From contig JAUVGT010000074.1 in NCBI GenBank assembly GCA_030593645.1, forward strand, positions 1 to 13,957: DNA of 13,957 nucleotides, in the 5' to 3' direction. The notes below the pieces were generated by a model. That model was not told where the DNA came from. It saw only the letters and a list, made by a program, of their open reading frames with translations, and did no database searches. Shown one piece after another: positions 7,209 through 13,559 of this stretch (position 1 is its first letter; every line of letters begins with the position of its first letter). Position numbers and translations under genes: made by a program. Source of the DNA: Deltaproteobacteria bacterium. GTDB lineage: Bacteria > Desulfobacterota > Desulfobacteria > Desulfobacterales > JAUVGT01.

Positions 7209-8399
7209 ATGTTAACAAAAGCGTATATTCCTTACGGAGGCTATTACAGTACTCCTTTTTCCCGATGGCAGGGCAGCTTTGCAAATGAAAACTCCATGGA
7301 GCTTGGGGCCGCGACCACAAAAAGATGGATGACGGAAAAAAATTGGGATCCGAAAATGTTTGATTATGTTTTTTTAGGAATCACAATCGGTCAGCCAAAA
7401 CTCTTCTACGGTGGTCCATGGACTTCAGCCATGCTGGGGGCCGAAAACACTCCGGGTGTTCTTATCAGCCAGGCCTGTTCAACCTCCACCACGTGTATCT
7501 TTCAGGCAAGTGTTGGAATTGAAACCGGCCTCTATAAAAATACTTACGCGCTGATGACCGACAGGGCCTCCAATGGTCCTCACACGATCTGGCCGAATCC
7601 CAAGGGTCCGGGCGGAGAAGTCATTTCTGAAAACTGGATGATGGACCATTTCGGTAAAGACCCCTGGGCCGGTGGTGCAATGATCCAAACCGCCGAAAAT
7701 GTGGCAAAAGAAGCGGGAATTACGCGGGAACAATGTGATGCTGTGGCTTTAAGGAGATATGAACAATATACGGACTCGCTGGCGGATGACCGGGCATTTC
7801 AAAAACGATACATGTTCCCGGTTGAAATTCAGGTTGCAAAGAAAAAAACCATTATGGTTGAAGCCGATGAAGGTGTGATGGAAACCACAAAGGAAGGGCT
7901 GGATCGTCTCAGACCGGTACTTCCTGAGGGGGTTCATACATTCGGTGCCCAGACTCATCCCGCGGACGGTCATTGCGGTGTAATTGTCACCACACAGGAC
8001 AAGGCAAAAGAGCTGAGCAAAGACCCGTCCGTTGAAGTACAGGTTATATCCTACGGTTATGCGCGAGCCAAGAAAGGATTTATGGCCGCGGCTGTTGTAC
8101 CCGCGTGCGAAATGGCTCTTGAAAAAGCCGAACGATCCGTAAATGATGTTAAGACCATCAAAACACATAATCCCTTTTCCGCAAATGATATATATCTGTC
8201 GGATCAAATGGGCATTGATGTAATGGGATTTAATAATTACGGGAGCTCACTGGTATACGGTCATCCCCAGGCACCTACTGTAGGGAGATTGATTATCGAA
8301 GGTATTGAAGAGACCGCTTTGAACGGCGGCGGATATCTGCTGGTCGGCGGCTGTGCCGCAGGTGATACTGCAGGCGCGATCGTGCTCAAGGTTGGATAG
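7209..8399 (+). CDS. Divergent thiolase-family protein (acyl-CoA C-acyltransferase)
   Basis: 396 residues, full thiolase length. The nucleophile Cys90 is in QACSTST, the catalytic GHP histidine is His352 (YGHPQAPTVGR), and the C-terminal cysteine is Cys382 in GGCAAGDTAGAIVL. The usual NEAFA motif is replaced by HNPFSA (320-325), keeping the Asn, and the usual GxNDGAAA stretch is altered to PADGHCGVIV (251-260). Catalysis therefore looks possible but the protein is well away from ordinary acetoacetyl-CoA thiolases. No zinc-binding OB-fold partner gene, as found beside some specialised archaeal and benzoylsuccinyl-CoA thiolases, follows it. Start ATG 7209 is preceded by AAAGGAGG (7196-7203). 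It is the last operon gene, 38 bp after the ligase. The likely role is CoA-dependent cleavage of a 3-oxoacyl-CoA, or the reverse condensation. Confidence 0.88.
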   Translation: MLTKAYIPYGGYYSTPFSRWQGSFANENSMELGAATTKRWMTEKNWDPKMFDYVFLGITIGQPKLFYGGPWTSAMLGAENTPGVLISQACSTSTTCIFQASVGIETGLYKNTYALMTDRASNGPHTIWPNPKGPGGEVISENWMMDHFGKDPWAGGAMIQTAENVAKEAGITREQCDAVALRRYEQYTDSLADDRAFQKRYMFPVEIQVAKKKTIMVEADEGVMETTKEGLDRLRPVLPEGVHTFGAQTHPADGHCGVIVTTQDKAKELSKDPSVEVQVISYGYARAKKGFMAAAVVPACEMALEKAERSVNDVKTIKTHNPFSANDIYLSDQMGIDVMGFNNYGSSLVYGHPQAPTVGRLIIEGIEETALNGGGYLLVGGCAAGDTAGAIVLKVG

Positions 8400-8413
8400 A
8401 AAGTATTAGCTGG

Positions 8414-8450
8414 AATAATGGGAAATCTGAGTCTCCCATTTCCCATTATT
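8414..8450 (+). terminator. Perfect 12-bp stem-loop after the thiolase
   Basis: AATAATGGGAAA (8414-8425) and TTTCCCATTATT (8439-8450) are exact reverse complements around a 13-base loop, starting 14 bases after the thiolase stop. Only a short T-run (CTTTGC) follows, so as an intrinsic terminator it is moderate. Its position between convergent genes fits the end of the operon, possibly in both directions. Confidence 0.55.
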
Positions 8451-8476
8451 CTTTGCACACCACAGGGAAAGACTAA

Positions 8477-8703
8477 ATGAACGTCGAACGCTTGTCAGGC
8501 CATAGCCTTGGCGACGGCTGATCCAACGTCGAATATTGAAGACGCTTTGCTTTATCTTATTTTTATTTGAATTTTGAACGGTAATTGATGAGAGTATAGA
8601 AAGAACCATTCAGAATACTATATAATTTTAAAATAATTCGGTGGAGCGGAGCGACATCATCATTCGACGTTGGACGTTGGGCGTTCGATGTTCGATGTTC
8701 ATC
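8477..8703. repeat. Intergenic repeat element with inverted ends and degenerate 7-bp tandem units
   Basis: This fills most of the 306-bp gap between the convergent thiolase and acyltransferase genes, which has no gene. Five consecutive heptamers run from 8666 to 8700: GACGTTG, GACGTTG, GGCGTTC, GATGTTC, GATGTTC. Matching units occur inverted at the other end: GAACGTC at 8479-8485 and the exact pair CCAACGTCGAAT (8523-8534) / ATTCGACGTTGG (8662-8673). The outer ends (about 8478-8491 and 8681-8702) are imperfect inverted repeats. The centre is AT-rich. It looks like a dispersed non-coding repeat or small non-autonomous element; copy number elsewhere in the genome is not visible. Confidence 0.55.
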
Positions 8704-8705
8704 TT

Positions 8706-9368
8706 TTAATTGTTCCCTTCACAAAGATCTGTGATTGCCTTCATCACTTTTTCGGACACATCCCGGCGTAATTCACGCGCATTGGCAGTTTTTAAATTTA
8801 TCAATGATCCGAGTTCTATTGGATTCCCGATACGTATTTCAACGCGCGGTCGTTTGAACCATTTCCTCTTTTTTGAAAAAACCGTATCAGTTCCGGATAT
8901 AAACGCGGGCAGTACAGGGCTTCGGCTGTGTTGAATCAGCAAACCGATGCCATCCCGAACCCGTGCTGAATCACCCGGATCAGGAATACCCCCTTCCGGA
9001 AAAATCAATACACTCTGTTCTTCCTGTTTAAGTGATTTTATCATCTGTTTGATGCTGCTCAGGTTATGATGTGTTTCCTGCCTGTTTATGGGAACAGCCC
9101 GAACAATCCAGAGAAAAAAACTGATCGGGAAAACAAAGAGCCCCCTTGTGGCGGCCGGCTTTAAGGGATACTTGAGATATGGGAAAGTAAAAGCGCATAA
9201 GATCGGCGGATCAATATAACTGATATGATTACACGCAAAGATAAAAGGCTTATCGGTTTTAAGATTTTGGAAGCCATCTACCGTAACTCCGGCAAATAAC
9301 CGGATCATCCATCTGGTTAAAACACCAAGAAATCTGGCAAGCATCATTTTCGGTAGTGTATAAAACAT
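8706..9368 (-). CDS. plsC: 1-acyl-sn-glycerol-3-phosphate acyltransferase (PlsC family)
   Basis: 220-residue acyltransferase of the PlsC family, which transfers an acyl chain to lysophosphatidic acid at the inner membrane. The HX4D catalytic motif is NHISYID (His48, Asp53), the glycerophosphate-binding block is IFPEGGIPD (122-130), and the PVLPAFISGT block is at 151-160. Hydrophobic stretches near residues 8-28 and 76-92 could anchor it to the membrane. Start ATG at 9368 has TAAGGA six bases upstream on the reverse strand. It lies 40 bp downstream of the HAD phosphatase gene on the same strand and is probably co-transcribed with it. A related acyltransferase acting on another lysolipid or acyl acceptor cannot be excluded, so the symbol is a family-level assignment. 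Confidence 0.87.
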   Translation of the reverse strand: MFYTLPKMMLARFLGVLTRWMIRLFAGVTVDGFQNLKTDKPFIFACNHISYIDPPILCAFTFPYLKYPLKPAATRGLFVFPISFFLWIVRAVPINRQETHHNLSSIKQMIKSLKQEEQSVLIFPEGGIPDPGDSARVRDGIGLLIQHSRSPVLPAFISGTDTVFSKKRKWFKRPRVEIRIGNPIELGSLINLKTANARELRRDVSEKVMKAITDLCEGNN

Positions 9369-9408
9369 TCTTTTTCCTTAGGGTTCGCTATTAACCTTTC
9401 CCGCTTTT

Positions 9409-10098
9409 CTAAACCCTGATAATGTTTTTAAGATCAGACACACTGTTTATGATATAATCAGGATTCTCCACCTCAAGTGCCTGATAATCATCAAAACCTG
9501 TCAACACACCAATGGCTTTCATATTGGCGGCCTTTGCTGACCGGATATCGGTCCGTGCATCACCGAGATACACGCTTTTTTCCGGTTTAACATTGAGCTG
9601 TCTGCAGCATTCAAGCATTGGATCAGGTGCGGGTTTTTTCCGCTTAACATCGTCAGAGGTGATGATAACCTCAAATAGTCTATTAATATCTAATTTCTGT
9701 AATTGTTGGAGTTTAATATCCACATTTGCCTTTGGCGTGGATGTAACAATGCCCAGTTTTAATCCACGTACTGCCAGCCATTTAATGATGGTTTCGGCAC
9801 CTGAAATCGGCTTGACTTCGTTTCTAAACATTCCTGGATATACTTCATCTATTATCTCCCGAATCCTTAGCATGATATCTTTTTTTCTATGTTTTACATC
9901 AGGGGGTATCATCCGGTCCCATTCAAAATCGCCGTCTTTTGCCGCTTCTCGCATCTCTTTTCTGGATACCATCGGAAAACCGAGTTTCTCCAGGGTCAAC
10001 TCCACAATTTTATAATAAATCTGCATTGAATCGAGTAGAGTCCCGTCCAGATCGAATATCACGGCATCTACTTTCATTTTGCACTTATTTTTTTTCAA
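9409..10098 (-). CDS. HAD-superfamily hydrolase (phosphoglycolate phosphatase / pyrophosphatase-like)
   Basis: 229-residue soluble HAD phosphatase. Motif I is FDLDGTLLDS with nucleophile Asp16 and acid Asp18, motif II is IVTSTPK (Thr119 or Ser120), motif III is Lys155 in KKPAPDP, and motif IV is LGDARTD (Asp180, Asp184). A helical cap occupies about residues 25-100, giving the Gph/PpaX subfamily layout. The start is probably TTG at 10098 because GAGGA (10110-10106 on the reverse strand) lies seven bases upstream; the alternative ATG at 10077 removes seven residues and has no clear ribosome site. Members hydrolyse small phosphates such as 2-phosphoglycolate or pyrophosphate; the actual substrate is not readable. 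It is first of a likely two-gene unit with the PlsC-type gene. Confidence 0.88.
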   Translation of the reverse strand: MKKNKCKMKVDAVIFDLDGTLLDSMQIYYKIVELTLEKLGFPMVSRKEMREAAKDGDFEWDRMIPPDVKHRKKDIMLRIREIIDEVYPGMFRNEVKPISGAETIIKWLAVRGLKLGIVTSTPKANVDIKLQQLQKLDINRLFEVIITSDDVKRKKPAPDPMLECCRQLNVKPEKSVYLGDARTDIRSAKAANMKAIGVLTGFDDYQALEVENPDYIINSVSDLKNIIRV

Positions 10099-10278
10099 TT
10101 CCGAATCCTCTGAAAATAAACATAGGGGGTCTTCCTCTGACTTACATATTATTTTATCTTCATTTTCACAAGAAAAACTTTATTTTACAAATCATAAAAT
10201 GTATAATAGTTCCGTATAGTTATTGACAAACATGCCTATTAGAGTTACACAAAATTAAAAAAACAAATAATCTCACCA

Positions 10279-10548
10279 ATGTCACGAAAAAAAAATAAAA
10301 AAACTGTTAAAAAACAGAGTTCATCGCATCAGGGTAAAACGAGCCAGCCTGGTAATGTGCTGTGGTACCGTTTGGTTCCGGTTCATGATACACTTGTTTT
10401 TTTATTCATTGGACTGACCGTATTTCTTCTATATTCCAACACACTTCACGCCCCTTTTGAATTTGATGACTTTGCCAATATTCGCGATAATAATCATATT
10501 CGCTTGTTGAATATGGTACTGGATAGGAAGACGGGATCGGGAAAATAA
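10279..10548 (+). pseudogene. 3'-truncated N-terminal remnant of a membrane (PMT/TPR-type) protein gene
   Basis: Only 89 codons remain: a Lys/Ser-rich start, one transmembrane segment (about 37-52, LVFLFIGLTVFLLY) and the motif YSNTLHAPFEFDD (52-64) followed by NIRDNNHIRL. That motif and the following DNxHIR segment are, from memory, the standard beginning of long bacterial multi-pass membrane proteins with C-terminal tetratricopeptide repeats, usually several hundred residues. Recognisable sequence stops near 10510 and the frame ends at a TAA two bases before the next gene. I infer deletion of the rest. No good Shine-Dalgarno site is visible, and A9 and A7 runs near the 5' end invite slippage. 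A genuine short membrane peptide is possible but less likely. Confidence 0.6.
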
Positions 10549-10549
10549 A

Positions 10550-11029
10550 ATGATGCACAATCAAATCAAAATTATCGATTATAAAGACCGTTACGCTGAA
10601 GATTTCGCACGGCTCAATCGTACCTGGCTTGAAAGCTATAATCTCCTTGAAAAAGCCGATGAAATGCAGCTCGATCAGCCGGATGAATTAATCATCAAAC
10701 CCGGCGGCAAGATCCTGCTGGCATTGGAACAGGAAAAAGTGATCGGAACATGTGCCCTTATTCGCATGGGTGCAACAAAAGCAGAACTTGCAAAATTGAC
10801 TGTTGCCGATGACGCCCGAGGACAGGGTATTGGACGCCGGCTCACTGTGGCGATTATTGACCAGGCCCGGGTCATGGGAATAGACCATATTATATTGTTA
10901 TCAAACAACAAACTTAGATCAGCCATTCACCTGTATGAATCACTCGGTTTTCGGCATACCCCATTGCCGGCAGACGTTAAGTATGCGACAGCGGATGTTT
11001 ATATGGAACTTCGCCTCCCTTTTGTTTAG
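10550..11029 (+). CDS. GNAT-family N-acetyltransferase
   Basis: 159-residue acetyltransferase of the GNAT fold, which transfers acetyl from acetyl-CoA to an amine. The acetyl-CoA pyrophosphate loop is ARGQGIGRRL (89-98), preceded by the beta-4 strand AELAKLTV (78-85), and the C-terminal NNKLRSAIHLYESLGF (119-134) is the classic end of the fold. The acceptor is unknown. Start is ATG 10550 or the adjacent ATG 10553; there is only a weak purine-rich upstream region. The gene begins two bases after the stop of the truncated membrane gene, which may mark a deletion junction or simply expression from that gene's transcript. Confidence 0.88.
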   Translation: MMHNQIKIIDYKDRYAEDFARLNRTWLESYNLLEKADEMQLDQPDELIIKPGGKILLALEQEKVIGTCALIRMGATKAELAKLTVADDARGQGIGRRLTVAIIDQARVMGIDHIILLSNNKLRSAIHLYESLGFRHTPLPADVKYATADVYMELRLPFV

Positions 11030-11074
11030 AACAGAACGGAATGACCTCTTTCCCCATAATCCACTTTAAAAATA

Positions 11075-11103
11075 TTGACAACCTATCTGTTTCTTTATAT
11101 GAA
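11075..11103 (+). promoter_or_regulatory. Candidate sigma-70 promoter upstream of cas1
   Basis: A perfect -35 TTGACA (11075-11080) is followed after 17 bases by TATGAA (11098-11103), a 4-of-6 match to the -10 consensus. It lies in the 239-bp AT-rich gap between the GNAT gene and cas1, about 165 bp before the cas1 start. The rest of that gap (11030-11268) shows no gene and no CRISPR repeats, only a degenerate repeat-like segment at 11173-11219. Confidence 0.35.
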
Positions 11104-11268
11104 TTATTTATTATTTCTCATGCTTCGCTAAAAAAACATTCAATCACATTTGTTCTGATTTTTATTTTTTAAGACGGTTCGCAATTTCCCGAAATGATGT
11201 GATAATCTCTGCATTTCGCATGGTGTCTATCAAATGTCAATCTCAAGAGTTCCTTTAAATATATTCTT

Positions 11269-12282
11269 ATGCAATTAATTATTAACACGCCGGGTACCTT
11301 TATTACACAGAAAGATGAATGTTTCCGTTTTAAACACGGTGATAAGAAACTCGATATGTCCCCGCACAAGTTGGAATCGATTGTTATTTCAAATCAGGCG
11401 ATGATTTCAACACAAGCCGTTGTGCAGGCTCTTGAACATAACATTGATATTATATTTCTTGATTCATATGGCGATCCCCTTGGACGAATCTGGTTTGCAA
11501 AAATGGGCAGTACTGCGCTCATACGCCGAAAACAATTAGATGCCGTCAATGTTACCCTGGGCAATGAGCTCGTAACAGAAATGATCCAAAAAAAAATGGA
11601 AAACCAGATCGGATTTCTTAAGAAATTGATGCATGCTCGCCCCGGAAAGGAATATGTATTTACCCAGCCCATTCAAACCATTGAGAAATCAGTTTCAAAA
11701 ATAGCCTCGTACGAAGGTATCATGGATGACATTCGGAACAACTTTCTTGGTTTGGAAGGTACTGCAGGCAGGGCTTACTTTCAATGCCTGGCAAAAATAT
11801 TACCGGAAAAATATCGATTTAAAAACCGATCCCGGAGACCCGCCAAAGACCCGTTTAATGCTGTATTAAACTACTGTTATGGAATCCTTTACTCCAGGAT
11901 TGAAAAAGCCTGCATTCTTGCAGGCCTTGACCCATACGTAGGCTTTCTTCATACTGACAATTACAATAAAAAATCAATGGTATTCGACCTGATTGAGCCA
12001 TTTAGAATTTTTGCTGAACAAACAACAGTATATCTCTTTACAGGCAAGAAGATTAAAGACAAGTATTTTCGTGCGGCTGATAATTCTGTTTCTTTAAATG
12101 ATAAAGGCAAACCGGTTGTTGTTGATGCGATAAACAGCCATATGGAAGAGACTGTAAGATATAAAAAGAAGAATGTGAAAAGAAAGTTTATTCCTCAGCA
12201 CGAAGCCCACTGTTTGGCAAACATTCTACTGGCCGATACAGATATGAAACGGCCGGAATGGCTTGAAATTACTGAGTTTTGA
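11269..12282 (+). CDS. cas1: CRISPR-associated integrase Cas1
   Basis: 337-residue Cas1, the metal-dependent integrase that with Cas2 inserts new spacers into CRISPR arrays. The N-terminal beta-domain (about 1-90) contains the typical HKLESIVISN and LDSYGDPLGRI segments. The helical catalytic domain carries the conserved metal ligands Glu163 (GLEGTAGRAYF), His228 (GFLHTD) and Asp240/Glu243 (FDLIEPFR), with NAVLNYCYGILYSRIE (198-213) between them. All are intact and the length is normal. ATG 11269 has no strong Shine-Dalgarno site. Type I-B or III association is likely given the cas6 gene downstream, but the subtype cannot be fixed without an effector. Confidence 0.97.
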   Translation: MQLIINTPGTFITQKDECFRFKHGDKKLDMSPHKLESIVISNQAMISTQAVVQALEHNIDIIFLDSYGDPLGRIWFAKMGSTALIRRKQLDAVNVTLGNELVTEMIQKKMENQIGFLKKLMHARPGKEYVFTQPIQTIEKSVSKIASYEGIMDDIRNNFLGLEGTAGRAYFQCLAKILPEKYRFKNRSRRPAKDPFNAVLNYCYGILYSRIEKACILAGLDPYVGFLHTDNYNKKSMVFDLIEPFRIFAEQTTVYLFTGKKIKDKYFRAADNSVSLNDKGKPVVVDAINSHMEETVRYKKKNVKRKFIPQHEAHCLANILLADTDMKRPEWLEITEF

Positions 12283-12290
12283 TGGAGAAG

Positions 12291-12372
12291 CGGGGAATGG
12301 GAGAGACGGGGAAGCGGGGAAACGTGGAAATAAATCACCGTTTCTCCGCTTCTCCCCTTCTCTGTCTCGCCG
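12291..12372. repeat. Long imperfect inverted repeat between cas1 and cas2
   Basis: A purine-rich arm (12291-12324) and a pyrimidine-rich arm (12339-12372) are reverse complements at 24 of 34 positions, around a 14-base loop. The inner part is nearly perfect (GAAGCGG followed by GAAACG against CGTTTC and CCGCTTC). It begins eight bases after the cas1 stop. Repeated GGGGAAGCGG-like units give a strong strand skew unlike the AT-rich genes on both sides, suggesting an inserted dispersed repeat. It may also fold in the cas1-cas2 mRNA. Confidence 0.65.
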
Positions 12373-12415
12373 TTTCTTGTAGGTCTCTCCGCTTCGCAAA
12401 CACCGGAGGTGAAAT

Positions 12416-12712
12416 GTGTCTGTTCTTGCATGGATCATTTATGATATTACTGAGGACAAACCTCGCAATAAAGTGGCCAAGTTATTGAAAAAATCCGGTC
12501 TGTTCAGGGTACAGAAAAGTGTATTTCTTGGCAAACTCAATTCCAGTCGATTTGACGAACTTGGCGAGCAATGCCTTGAGTTGATCAATGAAAAAACAGA
12601 CAGTGTATACCTCTTTCCATTTTGCCAGGAGGATTTCAGAAATATAAAGGTTCTTGGACAGGGTTTTGATAAAAAACTGGTGAATGATGAAATTCTCGCG
12701 ATGTTTTTTTAA
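12416..12712 (+). CDS. cas2: CRISPR-associated protein Cas2
   Basis: 98-residue Cas2, the structural partner that bridges Cas1 dimers in the spacer-integration complex. The ferredoxin-like fold's first strand is LAWIIYDIT with the conserved Asp10, followed by the basic helix KPRNKVAKLLKKSGLFRVQKSVFLG (split at about 15-39) and the late strand DSVYLFPFC (62-70). Start is GTG 12416 because GGAGGT (12405-12410) lies five bases before it and the fold begins immediately. An ATG two bases earlier is in another frame. It is separated from cas1 by 133 bp, wider than the usual close spacing, because of the hairpin element. Confidence 0.95.
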   Translation: MSVLAWIIYDITEDKPRNKVAKLLKKSGLFRVQKSVFLGKLNSSRFDELGEQCLELINEKTDSVYLFPFCQEDFRNIKVLGQGFDKKLVNDEILAMFF

Positions 12713-12895
12713 AACTGGATAATTTTATAAATAATTTATGTCTTTGTCCTGATATGACAAAATTGTATGTTATGAAAAGGAATGCTCAATTTCATAAACA
12801 TCAAATAAGCAAATCAGAAACTTGAAATGACATTCAATTTTTTATTACATTTGTTTGGCTATGCTGTCAGAAAATTAAAAATAAAGAAATCAAAA

Positions 12896-13555
12896 ATGAG
12901 AAAATCAACACTGCTGCTGAATAATATCATTTTAAGGCCATCCCAGATTCATAAATTCAGGGGGTTTGTTGGAAACACCTTTAAAAATCATAATCTTATT
13001 CATAACCATGATGAAAAAGGAAACCCCATTTACCGTTATCCACTCATACAATTCAAGTTGATGGATAAATCGCCCGCAATTATTGCGATAACAGATAGTG
13101 CGGTAAGCATTTTTGCAGAAATATTTATGAAATTGGATAAGATTAATATCGAGGGCACTCTCATTCCTGTTTTTGAAAAGGATCTGAAAGTGGAAGAAGT
13201 CGAATTCGGATATTCCGATGAACTATTTATGTATGAATTTGTTTCTCCCTGGATCGGGCTTAATCAGAAAAATTTTACCAAATATAATAATGCGAAAAAC
13301 GATGAAAAGAATCAGATCCTAAAAAGAATATTGACAGGCAATATCTTGTCCATGTCAAAGCATCTTGAATGCTGGCTTTCACAAGACCAGAAAATTAAAA
13401 TTGATCATAAGTTAAAAGAAATAAAAGTAAACCTAAAAGGCAAAAGCATGACAGCGTTTAATGGGATATTTAAAACCAATTTTTTAATACCTGATTATCT
13501 GGGGATTGGGAAATCTGTTTCACGGGGATTTGGGGCTGTAAGGAGGGTAATATAA
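12896..13555 (+). CDS. cas6: CRISPR-associated endoribonuclease Cas6 (Cas6b-like)
   Basis: 219-residue crRNA-processing endonuclease of the Cas6b-like branch, which cuts the CRISPR repeat in the precursor transcript. Visible hallmarks are HKFRGFVGN (19-27), the His-rich LIHNHDEKG followed by IYRYPLIQFK (35-54), WIGLNQKNF (119-127), a GNILSMSK helix (148-155), and the C-terminal glycine-rich RNA-binding loop GIGKSVSRGFGAVRRV (203-218). Histidines near 37 are catalytic candidates. I prefer ATG 12896 because it puts the conserved core about 20 residues from the start, as in relatives. An in-frame ATG at 12827 would add 23 hydrophobic/basic residues; neither has a good ribosome site. It is more AT-rich than the metabolic genes. 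It sits 183 bp after cas2. Confidence 0.88.
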   Translation: MRKSTLLLNNIILRPSQIHKFRGFVGNTFKNHNLIHNHDEKGNPIYRYPLIQFKLMDKSPAIIAITDSAVSIFAEIFMKLDKINIEGTLIPVFEKDLKVEEVEFGYSDELFMYEFVSPWIGLNQKNFTKYNNAKNDEKNQILKRILTGNILSMSKHLECWLSQDQKIKIDHKLKEIKVNLKGKSMTAFNGIFKTNFLIPDYLGIGKSVSRGFGAVRRVI

Positions 13556-13559
13556 GAAA

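Noticed and set aside
10223..10251. Promoter-like TTGACA with TACACA 17 bases downstream, before the truncated membrane gene
   Set aside because: The -35 is perfect but the -10 matches only three of six positions, in very AT-rich DNA where such matches are common.
11190..11218. 7-bp inverted repeat CGAAATG/CATTTCG upstream of cas1
   Set aside because: The stem is short with a 15-base loop; more easily explained as part of the degenerate repeat-like segment there.
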